Positions 47,201 to 60,735 of a stretch of 64,000 nt of DNA are shown piece after piece (the stretch's first letter is position 1; every line of letters starts with the position of its first letter). Below the pieces are notes generated by a model. It saw nothing but the letters and a program-made list of their open reading frames with translations, was not told the DNA's origin and did not search any database. The translations under genes and the position numbers were made by a program. Source of the stretch: Ipomoea triloba (lineage: Eukaryota; Streptophyta; Magnoliopsida; Solanales; Convolvulaceae); assembly GCF_003576645.1 (NCBI RefSeq), contig NC_044923.1:7847960-7911959 (forward strand). The letters are read 5' to 3'.

Positions 47201-50200
47201 TTCGACCCCTCATTACTACCAAGTGGGCAAAGAGAGTTTAAAAAGAATGAGCCTTGAGGATCCTTAAAATTTATAAAAATAAAAATTGTCCCTAAAACGC
47301 CCTTGGTTACTATTAAAAAAAAACTTAAATTTGACGAGCCTTTTCAACCCTCATTACTGCCCAATTGGCCAATGAAAGTTTAGAGAAGAAGGAGCCTAGA
47401 GGATCCTTAAAGTTTATAAAAATAAAAGTTTCCCCAAAACGCCCTTCGGAACTATTAAAAAATAACTTAAGTTTGAAGAGACTTTTCGGCCCATCATTAC
47501 TGCCACGTGGGCAAAGAAAGTTTAAAAAGAATGTGCCTTGAGGATCCTTAAAGTTTATAAGAATAAAAATTTTCTCCAAAACGCCCTTGGTTAATGTTAA
47601 AAAAAAAATTAAGTTTTAGGAGCCTTTTTGGCCCCTCATTACTGCCAAGTGGCAAAGAAAGTTTAGAAATGAATGAGCCTTGAGAATCCTTAAAGTTTAT
47701 AAAAATAAAAAGTTTCCCCAAAACGCCCTTGGTTACTGTTAAAAAGAAACTTAAGTTTGAGGAGCCTTTTCGGCCCCCTCATTACTGCCCAAGTAGGCAA
47801 AGAAAGTTTAGAAAATAATGAGCATTGAGGATGCATAAAGTTTATAAAAATAAAATTTTTCTCCAAAACGCCATTGGTTACTATTAAAAAAACTTAAGTT
47901 TGAAGAGCCTTTTTGGCCCCTCATTACTGCCCAAGTGGTAAATGTAAGTTTAGAGATGAATAAGCCTTGAGTATCCTTAAAGTTTATTATAATAAATTTT
48001 TTTCCAAAACGCCCTTGGTTACTATTAAAAAAAAAACTTAAATTTGACGAGTCTTTTCGACCCTCATTACTGCCAATTGACTAATGAAAGTTTAGAGAAG
48101 AAGGAGCCTAGAGGATCCTTAAAGTTTATAAAAATAAAAATTTTACCCAAAACGCCTTAGGTTACTATTAAAAAACAACTTAAGTTTGAGGAGACTTTTC
48201 GGCCATCATTACTGCCAAGTGGGCAAAGAAAGTGTAAAAAGAATGAGCCTTGAGGATCCTTAAAGTTTATAAAAAAAAAAATTTTCCCCAAAACGCCATT
48301 GGTTACTGTTAAAAAAAAAGTTATGTTTGAAGAGCTTTTTCGACCCCTCATTACTGCCAAGTGGGCAAAGAAAGTTTAGAAATGAATGAGCCTTGAGGAT
48401 CCTAAAAGTTTATAAAAATAAAAAATTTTCTCCAAAACACCCTTGGTTACTGTTAAAAAAAACTTAAGTTTGGGGAGCCTTTTCGGCCCACTCATTACTA
48501 CCCAAGTAGGCAAAGAAAGTTTAGAAAAGAATGATCCTTGCGGATCTATAAAGTTTATAAAAATAAAATTTTTCCGCAAAACACCCTTGGTTACTATATT
48601 AAAAAAAGAAACTTAAGTTTGAGATGCATTTTTCGCCCCTCATTACTGCCCAAGTGGGAAATGTAAGTTTAGAGAAAAATGAGCCTTGGGGATTCTTAAA
48701 GTTTATAAAAATAAAAATTTTCCCCAAAACGCCCTTGGATACTATTAAAAAAAAACTTTAGTTTGAGGAGCCTTTTCGTCCTCTCTTTACTGCCAAGTGG
48801 GCAAAGAGAGTTTAAAAAGAATGAGCCTTGAGGATCATTAAAGTTAATAAAAATAAAAATTTTCCCTAAAACATCCTTGGTTATTGTTAAAATAAAAAAC
48901 TTAAGTTTGAGGAGCCTTGAGGATCCTTAAAGTTTAGATAAGAATGAGCCTAGAGTGTCCTTAAAGTTTATAAAAATAAATATTTTCCCTAAATCGCCCT
49001 GGGTTACTATTAAAAAAAAAACTTAAGTTTGAGGAGCCTTTTTCGCCAACATTACTACCCAAGTGGGAAATGTAAGTTTAGAGAATAATGAGACTTGAGG
49101 ATCATTAAAGTTTATTAGATTAAAAATTCCCCAAAACGCCCTTGGTTACTATTAAAAAAAAACTAAAGTTTGAGGAGTCTTTTCGGCCCCTCTTTACCGC
49201 CAAGTGGGCAAAGAAAGTTTAGAAAGAATGAGCCTTGAAGATCCTTAAAGTTTATAAAAATAAAAATTTTCCCCAAAACGCCCTTGCTTACAGTTAAAAA
49301 AAAACTTAAGTTTGAAGAGCCTTTTTGGCACCTCATTACTGCCAAGTGGCAAAGAAAGTTTAGAAATGAATGAGCCTTGAGGATCCTTAAAATTTATAAA
49401 AATAAAAATTTTCCCCAAAACGCCCATGGTTACTGTTAAAAAAAAACTTATGTTTGAGGAGCCTTTTCGGCCCCTCAGTACTGCCAAGTAGGCAAAGAAA
49501 GTTTAGAAAAGGATGAGCCTTGAGGATCCATAAAGTTTATAAAAATAAAATTATTCCCCAAAACGCACTTGGTTACTATTAAAAAAGAAACTTAAGTTTG
49601 AAGAGCCTTTTTGGCCCTCGTTACTGCCCAAGTTGGAAATGTAAGTTTAGAGAAGAATGAGGATTGAGGATCCTTAAAGTATATAAAAATAAAAATATTT
49701 CCCAAAACGCACTTGGTTACTGTTAAAAAAAAATTAAGTTTGAATAGTATTTTCGTCCCCTCATTACTGCCATGTGGGCAAAGAAAGTTTAGAAATGAAT
49801 GAGCATTGAGGATCCTTAAATTTATAAAAATAAATTTTTTTTTTAAAAACGCCCTTGGTTATTGTTAAAAAAAAAACTTACGTTTGAAGAGCCTTTTCGG
49901 CCCCTCATTACTGCCAAGTAGGCAAAGAAAGTTTAGAAATGAATAAGCCTTGAGGATCCTTAAAGTTTATAAAAATAAAAAATTTTCTCCAAAACACCTT
50001 TGGTTACTATTAAAAAAAAAACATAAGTTTGGTGAGCCTTTTCGACCCTCATTACTGCCCAAGTAGGCAAAGAAAGTTTAGAAAAGAATGAGCCTTGAGG
50101 ATCCATAAAGTTTATAAAAATAAAAATTTTTCCCCAAAACGCCCTTGGTTACTATTAAAAAAAAAACTTAAGTTTGAGGAGCCTTTTTGGCCCCTCATTA

Positions 50201-53200
50201 CTGCCCAAGTGGGAAATGTAAGTTTAGAGAAGAATAAGGCTTGAGGATCCTTAAAGTTTATTAAAATAAATTTTTTTCCCAAAATGCCCTTGGTTACTAT
50301 TAAAAAAAAACTTAAATTTGACGTGCCTTTTCGACCTCATTACTGCCCAATTGGCCAATGAAAGTTTAGAGAAGAAGGAGCCTAGAGGATCCTTAAAGTT
50401 TATAAAAATAAAAATTTTTCCCAAAACGCCCTTGGGTACTATTAAAAAATAACTTAAATTTGAAGAGACTTTTCGGCCTATCATTACTGTCAAGTGGGCA
50501 AAGAAAGTTTAAAAAGAATGAGCCTTGAGGATCTTTAAAGTTTATAAAAATAAAAATTTTCCCCAAAATGCACTTGGTTACTGTTAAAAAAAAAACTTAA
50601 GTTTGAAGAGCCTTTTCGGCCCCTCATTACTGCCAAGTGGGCAAAAAAAGTTTGGAAATGAATGAGCATTGAGGATCCTTAAAGTTTATAAAAATAAAAA
50701 TTTTCCCCAAAACGCCCATGGTTACTGTTAAAAAAAAACTTAAGTTTGAGGAGCCTTTTTGGCCCCTCATTACTCCCCAAGTTGGAAATGTAAGTTTAGA
50801 GAAGAATGAGGCTTGAGGATCCTTAATGTTTATTAAAATAAAATTTTTTCCCAAAATGTCCTTGGTTACTATTAAAAAAAAAACTTAAATTTGACGAGCC
50901 TTTTCGATCCTCATTATTGTCCAATTGGCCAATAAAACTTTAGAGAAGAAGGAACATAAAGGATCCTTAAAGTTTATAAAATTAAAAATTTTCCCCAAAA
51001 CGCCCTTGGATACTATTAAAAAAAAAACATAAGTTTGAGGACCCTTTTCCGCCCCTCATTACTGCTAAGTGGGCAAAGAAAGTTTAGAAATGAATGAGCC
51101 TTGAGAATCCTTAAAGTTTATAAAAATAAAAAGTTTTTCCCAAAACACCCTTTGTTACTGTTAAAAAAAACTTAAGTTTGATGAGCCTTTTCGGCCCCTC
51201 ATTACTACCAAGTGGGCAAAGAAAGTTTAGAAATGAATGAGCGTTGAGAATCCTTAAAATTTATAAAAATAAAAATTTTCCCCAAAACGCCCTTGGTTAC
51301 TATTAAAAAAAGGAACTTAAGTTTGAGGAGCCTTTTATCGCCTCATTACTGCCCAAGTGGGAAATGTAAGTTTAGAGAAGAATGAGCCTTGAGGATCCTT
51401 AAAGTTTATTAGAATAAAACTTTTTTCCAAAACGCCCTTTGTTACTATTAAAAAAAAATAAATTTGACGAGCCTTTTCGACCCTCATTACTGCCCAATTG
51501 GCCAATGAAAGTTTAGAGAAGAAAGAGCATGGAGCATCCTTAAAGTTTATAAAAATAAAAATTTTCCCAAAACGCCATTGGGTACTATTAAAAAAAAACT
51601 TAAGTTTGAAGAGTCTTTTCGGCCCCTCGTTACTACCAAGTGGGCTAAGAAAGTTTAGAAATGAATGAGCCTTGAGGATCCTTAAAGTTTATAAAAATAA
51701 AAAATTTTCTCCAAAACACCCTTGGTTACTATTAAAAAAAAAACTTAAATTTGACGAGTCTTTTAGACCCTCATTACTGCCCAATTGGCCAATGAAAGTT
51801 TAGTGAAGAAGGAGCATAGAGGATCCTTAAAGTTTATTAAATAAAAAATTTAACCAAAACGCCCTTGGATACTATTAAAAAAAAATACCTTAAGTTTGAG
51901 AAACCTTTTCGACCCCTCATTACTGCTAAGTGGGCAAAGAAAGTTTTGAAATGAATGAGCCTTGAGAATCCTTAAAGTTTATAAAAATAAAAAGTTTCCC
52001 CAAAATACCCTTGGTTACTGTTAAAAAAAACTTAAGTTTGATGAGTCTTTTCGGCCCTCATTACTGCCAAGTGGGCAAAGAAAATTTAGAAATGAATGAG
52101 CCTTGAGGATCCTTAAAGTTTATAAAAATAAAAACTTTCCCCAAAACGCCCTTGCTTACTATTAAAAAAAAACTAAGTTTGAGGAGCATTTTCGGCCCTC
52201 ATTATTGCCCAAGTAGGCAAAGAAAGTTTACAAAAGAATGAGGCTTCAGAATCCATAAAGTTTATAAAAATAAAATTTACCCAAAACTCCCTTGGTTACT
52301 ATTAAAAAAAGGAACTTAAGTTTGAGGAGCCTTTTATCGCCTCATTACTTCCCAAGTGGAAAATGTAAGTTTAGAGAAGAATGAGCCTTGAGGATCCTTA
52401 AAGTTTATTAAAATAAAATTTTTTCCCAAAACGCCCTTGGTTACTATTAAAAAAAAATTAAATTTGACGAGCCTTTTCGACCCTCATTACTGCCCAATTG
52501 GCCAATGAAAGTTTAATGAAGAAAGAGCATAGAGGATCCTTAAAGTTTATAAAAATAAAAATTTTGCCAAAACGCCCTTGGGTATTATTTAAAAAAAACT
52601 TAAGTTTGAGGAGTCTTTTCGGCCCCTCATTACTGCCAAGTGGGCTAAGAAAGTTTAGAATTGAATGAGACTTGAGGATCCTTAAAATTTATAAAATTAA
52701 ATTTTTTTCCCCAAAACGCCATTATATACTATTAAAAAAAACTTTAAGTTTGAGGAGCCTTTTCGGCCCCTCATTACTGCCAAGTGGGCAAAGAAAATTT
52801 AGAAATGAATGAGCCTTGAGGATCCTTAAAGGTTATAAAAATAAAAAAAATTTCCCAAAACACTCTTGGTTACTATTAAAAAAAACTTAAGTTTGAGGAG
52901 TCTTTTCGGCCCCTCATTACTGCCCAAGTAGGCAAAGAAAGTTTAGAAAAGAATGAGCCTTGATGATCCATAAAGTTTATAAAAATAAAATTTTTCCCCA
53001 AAACGCACTTGGTTACTATTAAAAAAAAAACTTAAGTTTGAGGAGCCTTTTTGGCCTCATTACTGCCCAAGTTTGAAATGTAAGTTTAGTGAAGAATGAG
53101 GCTTGAGGAACCTTAAAGTTTATTAAAATAAAAAATTTTCCCAAAACGTCCTTGGTTACTATTCAAAAAAAACTTAAATTTGACGAAGGAGCCTAGAGGA

Positions 53201-56200
53201 TCGTTAAAGTTTATAAAATTAAAAATTTTCCCCAAAACGCCCATGGATACTATTAAAAAAAAACTTAAGTTTGAGGACCCTTTTCCGCCCCTCATTACTG
53301 CTAAGTAGGCAAAGAAAGTTTAGAAATGAATGAGCGTTGAGAATCCATAAAGTTTATAAAAATAAAAAGTTTTTCCCAAAACGCCCTTGGTTACTGTTAA
53401 AAAAAACATAAGTTTGATGAGCCTTTTCGGCCCCTCATTACTGCCAAGTGGGCAAAGAAAGTTTAAAAATGAATGAGACTTAGGATCCTTAAAATTTATA
53501 AAAATAAAAATTTTCCTCAAAACGCCCTTGGTTACTATTAAAAAAAGGAACTTAAGTTTGAGGAGCCTTTTATCGCCTCATTACTGCCCAAGTTAGAAAT
53601 GTAAGTTTAGAGAAGAATGAGTCTTGAGGATCCTTAAAGTTTATTAAAATAAAATTTTTTTCCAAAACGCCCTTTGTTACTATTAAAAAAAAATTAAATT
53701 TGACGAGCCTTTTCGACCCTCATTACTGCCCAATTGGCCAATGAAAGTTTAGAGAAGAAAGAGCATAGAGGATCCTTAAAGTTTATAAAAATTAAAATTT
53801 TCCCAAAACGCCATTGGGTACTATTAAAAAAAAACTTAAGTTTGAAGAGCCTTTACGGCCCCTCATTACTACCAAGTGGGCTAAGAAAGTTTAGAAATGA
53901 ATGAGCCTTGAGGATCCTTAATGTTTATAAAAATAAAAAATTTTGTCCAAAACACCCTTGGTTAGTATTTAAAAAAAAACTTAAATTTGACGAGCCTTTT
54001 CAATCCTCATTACTGTCCAATTGGCTAATGAAAGTTTAGAGAAGAAGGAGCCTAGAGGATCGTTAAAGTTTGTAAAAATAAAAATTTTCTCCAAAACGCC
54101 CTTGGGTACTATTAAAAAATAATGAGCCTTGAGGATCCTTAAATTTATAAAAATAAAAATTTTCCCCAAAACACCATTGGTTAATGTTAAAAAAAACTTA
54201 AGTTTGAAGAGCCTTTTCGGCCCCTCATTACTGCCCAAGTAGGCAAAGAAAGTTTACAAAAGAATGAGGCTTGAGGATCCATAAAGTTTGTAAAAATAAA
54301 ATTTACCCAAAACGCCCTTGGTTACTATTAAAAAAAGGAACTTAAGTTTGAGGAGCCTTTTATCGCCTCATTACTTCCCAAGTGGGAAATGTAAGTTTAG
54401 AGAAGAATGAGCATTGAGGATCCTTAAAGTTTATTAAAATAAAAATTTTTCCCAAAACGCCCTTGGTTACTATTAAAAAAAAATAAAAATTTGACGAGCC
54501 TTTTCGACCCTCATTACTGCCCAATTGGCCAATGAAAGTTTAGAGAAGAAAGAGCATAGAGGATCCTTAAAGTTTATAAAAATAAAAAATTTCCGAAAAC
54601 GCCCTTGGGTACTATTAAAAAAAAAATTATGTTTGAGGAGACTTTTCTGCCCCTCATTACTGCCAAGTGGGCAAAGAAAATTTAGAAATGAATGAGCCTT
54701 GAGGATCCTTAAAGGTTATAAAAATAAAAAAAATTTCCCAAAACACTCTTGGTTACTATTAAAAAAAACTTAAGTTTGAGGAGCCTTTTCTGCCCCTCAT
54801 TACTGCCAAGTGGGCAAAGAAAATTTAGAAATGAATGAGCCTTGAGGATCCTTAAAGGTTATAAAAATAAAAAAAATTTCCCAAAACACTCTTGGTTACT
54901 ATTAAAAAAAACTTAAGTTTGAGGAGTCTTTTCGGACCCTCATTACTGCCCAAGTAGGCAAAGAAAGTTTAGAAAAGAATGAGCCTTGGTGATCCATAAA
55001 GTTTATAAAAATAAAATTTTTCCCCAAAACGCAGTTGGTTACTATTAAAAAAAAAACTTAAGTTTGAGGAGCCTTTTTGGTCCGCATTACTGCCCAAGTT
55101 TGAAATGTAAGTTTAGAGAAGAATGATGTTTGAGGAACCTAAAAGTTTATTAGAATAAAATTTTTTCCCAAAATGTCCTTGGTTACTATTTAAAAAAAAA
55201 CTTAAATTTGACGAGCCTTTTCAATCCTCATTACTGTCCAATTGGCTAATGAAAGTTTAGAGAAGAAGGAACCTAGAGGATCCTTAAAGTTATATAAAAT
55301 TAAAAATTTTCCCCAAAACGCCATTGGGTAATATTAAAAATAACTTATGTTTGAGGAGACTTTTCGGACCACATTACTGCCAAGTGGGCAAAAAAAGTTT
55401 AAAAAGAATGAGCCTTGAGGATGCTTAAAGTTTATAAAAATAAAAATTTACTCAAAACGCCCTTGGTTACTGTTAAAAAATAACTTATGTTTGAGGAGAC
55501 TTTTCGACCCATCATTACTGCCAAGTGGGCAAAGAAAGTTTAAAAAGAATGAGCCTTGAGGATCCTTAAAGTTTATAAAAATAAAAATTTTCCCCAAAAC
55601 GCCCTTGGTTACTGTTAAAAAAAAACTTAAGTTTGAATAGTCTTTTCGGCCCCTCATTACTGCCATGTGGGCAAAGAAAGTTTAGAAATGAATGAGCAGT
55701 GAGGATCCTTAAATTTTATAAAAATAAAATTTTTTTCTAAAACGCCCTTGGTTACTGTTAAAAAAAACTTACGTTTGAAGAGCCTTTTCGGCCCTCATTA
55801 CTGCCAAGTGAGCAAAGAAAGTTTAGAAATGAATGAGCCTTGAGGATCCTTAAAGTTTATAAAAATAAAAAATTTTCTCCAAAACACGTTTGGTTACTAT
55901 TAAAAAATAAAATTAAGTTTGGTGAGCCTTTTCGACCCTCATTACTGTCCAAGTAGGCAAAGAAAGTTTAGAAAAGAATGAGCCTTGAGGATCCATAAAG
56001 TTTATAAAAATAAAATTTTTTCCTAAAACGCCCTTGGTTACTATTAAAAAAAACTTAAGTTTGAGGAGCCTTTTTGGCCCCCCATTACTGCCCAAGTGGG
56101 AAATGTAAGTTTAGAGAAGAATAAGGCATGAGGATCCTTAAAGTTTATTAAAATAAAATTTTTTCCCAAAATGCCCTTGGTTACTATTAAAAAAAAAACT

Positions 56201-59200
56201 TAAATTTCACGTGCCTTTTCGACCCTCATTACTGTCCAATTGGCCAATGAAAGTTTAGACAAGAAGGAGCCTAGAGGATCCTTAAAGTTTATAAAAATAA
56301 AAATTTTTCCCAAAACGCCCTTGAGTACTATTAAAAAATAACTTAAATTTGAAGAGACTTTTCGGCCCATCATTACTGCCAAGTTGGCAAATAAAGTTTA
56401 AAAAGAATGAGCCTTGAGGATCCTTAAAGTTTATAAAAATAAAAATTTTCCCCAAAATGCCCTTGGTTACTGTTAAAAAAAAAACTTAAGTTTGAAGAGC
56501 CTTTTCGGCCCCTCATTACTGCCAAGTGGGCAAAAAAAGTTTTGAAATGAATGAGCCTTGAAGATCCTTAAAGTTTATAAAAATAAAAATTTTCCCCAAA
56601 ATGCCCTTGGTTACTGTTAAAAAAAAAACTTAAGTTTGAAGAGCCTTTTCGGCCCCTCATTACTGCCAAGTGGGCAAAAAAAGTTTTGAAATGAATGAGC
56701 CTTGAAGATCCTTAAAGTTTATAAAAATAAAAATTATCCCCAAAACGCTAGTGGTTACTGTTAAAAAAAAAACTTAAGTTTGAGGAGTCTTCACAGCCCC
56801 TCATTACTGCCAAGTAGGCAAAGAAAGTTTAGAAAAGAATGAGCCTTGAGGATCCGTTATGTTTTTATAAAAATAAAATTTTTCCCCAAAACGCACTTGG
56901 TTACTATTAAGAAAAAACTTATGTTTGAGGAGCCTTTTTGGCCCCTCATTACTGCCCAAATTAGAAATGTAAGTTTAGAGAAGAATGAGGCTTGAGGAGC
57001 CTTAAAGTTTATTAAAATAAAATTTTTTTCCCAAAATGTCCTTGGTTACTATTAAAAAAAAACTTAAATTTGACGAGCCTTTTCGACCCTCATTACTGCT
57101 TAATTGGCCAATGAAAGTTTAGAGAAGAAGGAGCCTAGAGGATTGTTAAAGTTTATAAAAATAAAAATTTTGCCCAAGACGCCCTTGGTTACTTTTAAAA
57201 AATAACTTAAGTTTGAGGAGACTATTCTGCCCATCATTACTACCAAATGGGCAAAGAAAGTTTAGAAAAGAATGAGGATTTTCGCCCCCTCATTACTGCC
57301 AAATGGGCAAAGAAAGTTTAGAAAAGAATGAGGCTTGAGGATCCTTAAAATTTATAAAAATAAAAATTTTTCCCGAAAACGCCCATCGTTACTGTAAAAA
57401 AAAAACTTAAGTTTGAGGAGCCTTTTCGGCCCCACATTACTGCCAAGTAGGCAAAGAAAGTTTAGAAATGAATGAGCCTTGAGGATCCTTAAAGTTTATA
57501 AAAATAAAAATTTTCCCCAAAACGCCCTTGGTTACTATTAAAAAAAAACATAAGTTTGAGGAATCTTTTCGGCACATCATTACTGCCAAATGAGCGAAGA
57601 AAGATTAGAATAGAATGAGCCTTGAGGATTCATAAAGTTTGTAAAAATAAAAATTTTCCCCAAAATGCCCTTGGTTACTATTAAAAAAAACTTAAGTTTA
57701 AGGAGACTTTTCGGCCATCATTACTGCCAAGTTGGCAAAGAAAGTTTAAAAAGAATGAGCCTTGAGAATCCTTAAAGTTTATAAAAATAAAAATATTCCC
57801 CAAAACGCACTTGGTTACTGTTAAAAAAAAAATTAAGTGTGAATATTCTTTTCGGCCCCTCATTACTGCCATGTGAGCAAAGAAAGTTTAGAAATGAATT
57901 AGCATTGAGGATCCTTAAAGTTTATAAAAATAAAATTTTTTTCTAAAACGCCCTTGGTTACTGTTAAAAAAAAAACTTACGTTTGAAGAGCCTTTTCGGC
58001 CCCTCATTACTGCCAAGTGGGCAAAGAAAGTTTAGAAATGAATGAGCCTTGAGGATCCTTAAAGTTTATAAAAATAAAAAATTTTCTCCAAAACACCTTT
58101 GGTTACTATTAAAAAAAAAAACTTAAGTTTGGTGAGCTTTTTCGACCCTCATTACTGCCCAAGTAGGCAAAGAAAGTTTAGAAACGAATGAGCCTTGAGA
58201 ATCCATAAAGTTTATAAAAATAAAATTTTTCCCCAAAACGCCCTTGGTTACTATTAAAAAAAAACTTAAGTTTGAGAAGCCTTTTTGGCCCCTCATTACT
58301 GCCCAAGTGGGAAATGTAAGTTTAGAGAAGAATAAGGCTTGAGGATCCTTAAAGTTTATTAAAATAAATTTTTTTCCCAAAATGCCCTTGGTTACTATTA
58401 AAAAAAAAACTTAAATTTGACGCGCCTTTTCGACCCTCATTACTACCCAATTGGCCAATGAAAGTTTAGAGAAGAGGAACCTAGAGGATCCTTAAAGTTT
58501 ATAAAAATAAAAATTTTTCCCCAAAACGCCATTGGGTGCTATTAAAAAAAAAACTTAAGTTTGAGGACACTTTTCCGCTCCTCATTACTGCTAAGTGGGC
58601 AAAGAAAGTTTAGAAATGAATGAGCCTAGAGAATCCTTAAAGTTTATAAAAATAAAAATTTTCCCCAAAACGCAATTGGTTACTATTAAAAAAAGGAACT
58701 TAAGTTTGAGGAGCCTTTTATCGCCTCATCACTGCCCAAGTGGGAAATGTAAGTTTAGAGAAGAATGAGCCTTGAGGAGCCTTAAAGTTTATTAAAATAA
58801 AAATTTTTCCCAAAACGCCCTTTGTTACTATTAAAAAAAAATTAAATTTGACGAGTCTTTTCGACCCTCATTACTGCCCAATTGGCCAATGAAAGTTTAG
58901 AGAAGAAAGAGCATAGAGGATCCTTAAAGTTTATAAAATAAAAATTTTCCCAAAACGCCCTTGAGAACTATTAAAAAAAAACTTAAGTTTGAGGAGCCTT
59001 TTTGGCCCCTCATTACTGCCCAAGTGGGAAATGTAAGTTTAGAGAAGAATGAGGGTTGAGTATCCTTAAACTTTGTTAAAATAAAACTTTTTCCCAAAAT
59101 TCACTTGGTTACTATTAAAAAAAAACTTAAATTTGACGTGCCTTTTCGACCCTCATTACTACCCAATTGGCCAATGAAAGTTTAGAAAAGAAGGAGCCTA

Positions 59201-60735
59201 GAGGATCCTTAAAGTTTATAAAAATAAAAATTTCCTCAAAACACCCTTGGGTACTATTAAAAAATAACTTAAATTTGGGGAGACTTTTCGGCCCATCATT
59301 ACTGCCAAGTGGGCAAAGAAAGTTTAAAAAGAATGAGCCTTGAGGATCCTTAAAGTTTATAAAAATAAAAAATTTCTTCAAAATGCCCTTGGTTACTGAT
59401 AAAAAAAAAACTTAAGTTTGAATAGCCTTTTCGGCCCCTCATTACTGCCAAGTGGGCAAAAAAAGTTTAGAAATGAATGAGCCTTGAAGATCCTTAAAGT
59501 TTATAAAATTAAAAACTTTCTCCAAAACGCCCATGGTTGCTGTTAAAAAAAAACTTAAGTTTGAGGAGCCTTTTCGGTCCCTCATTACTACCAAGTAGGC
59601 AAAGAAAGTTTAGAAAAGAATGAGGCTTGAGGATCCATAAAGTTTATAAAAATAAAATTTTTCCCCAAAATGCACTTGGTTACTATTAAAAAAAAAACTT
59701 AAGTTTGAGGAGCCTTTTTGGTCCCTTATTACTGCCCAAGTTGGAAATGTAAGTTTAGAAAAGAATGAGGCTTGAAGATCCTTAAAGTTTATTAAAATAA
59801 AATTTTTTTCCAAAATGTCCTTTGTTACTATTAAAAAAAATTAAATTTGACGAGCCTTTTCGACCCTCATTACTGCCCAATTGGCCAATGAAAGTTTAGA
59901 GAAGAAAGAGCATAGAGGATCCATAAAGTTTATAAAAATAAAAATTTTCCAAAAACGCCCTTGGGAACTATTAAAAAACAACTTAAGTTTGAGGAGACTT
60001 TTCGGCCATCATTACTGCCAAGTTGGCAAAGAAAGTTTAAAAAGAATGAGCCTTGAGAATCCTTAAAGTTTATAAAAATAAAAATATTCCCCAAAACGCA
60101 CTTGGTTACTGTTAAAAAAAAATTAGGTGTGAATATTCTTTTCGGCCCCTCATTACTGCCACGTGGGCAAAGAAAGTTTAGAAATGAATGAGCATTGAGG
60201 ATCCTTAAAGTTTATAAAAATAAAATTTTTTTCTAAAACGCCCTTGGTTACTGTTAAAAAAAACTTACGTTTTAAGAGCCTTTTCGGCCCCTCATTACTG
60301 CCAAGTGGACAAAGAAAGTTTAGAAATGAATGAGCCTTGAGGATCCTTAAAGTTTATAAAAATAAAAAATTTTCTCCAAAACACCTCTGGTTACTATTAA
60401 AAAAAAAAACTTAAGTTTGGTGAGCCTTTTCGACCCTCATTACTGCCCAAGTAGGCAAAGAAAGTTTAGAAACGAATGAGCCTTGAGGATCCATAAAGTT
60501 TATAAAAATAAAATTTTTCCCCAAAACGCCCTTGGTTACTATTAAAAAAAAACTTAAGTTTGAGGAGCCTTTTTGGCCCCTCATTACTGCCCAAGTGGGA
60601 AATGTAAGTTTAGAGAAGAATAAGGCTTGAGGATCCTTAAAGTTTATTAAAATAACTTTTTTTCCCTAAATGCCCTTGGTTACTATTAAAAAAAAAACTT
60701 AAATTTGACGCGCCTTTTCGACCCTCATTACTACC

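Larger units (their letters stand above)
21621..60735. repeat. Satellite array, about 144-bp monomer, about 250 copies
   Basis: One tandem family fills about 39 kb, interrupted only by the LTR insertion at 41108-43849. Each monomer runs from GGATCC(T/A)TAAAGTTTATAA through AAAACGCCCTTGGTTACTAT, an A-run, and TTTTCGGCCCCTCATTACTG to GAATGAGCCTTGA. Spacing of GGATCC at 22201, 22345 and 22489 shows the exact unit of 144; others are 143-145. Two main subfamilies are interspersed: one with aagtgggcaaagaaag, the other with cgaccctcattactgcccaattggcc and a gaagaaggag. The array starts abruptly near 21621 and is cut at 60735 by a retroelement. It contains no gene: short minus-strand frames arise because 144 is a multiple of three. 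I do not recognise the family; location in a heterochromatic block such as a pericentromere, subtelomere or interstitial array cannot be told from the sequence. Confidence 0.97.

Noticed and set aside
21892..60066. Dozens of 60-108-residue open frames, mostly minus strand, with similar peptides such as FIFINFKDPQGSFFSKLSL
   Set aside because: They are readings of the satellite monomer, which is 144 bp (48 codons) and lacks stops in one or two minus-strand frames. Peptides change frame wherever a monomer is 143 or 145 bp, and there is no promoter, start context or splice logic.
21621..60735. CRISPR-like interpretation of the regular array
   Set aside because: There are no unique spacers: the whole 144-bp unit is repeated, and the genome is that of a plant.
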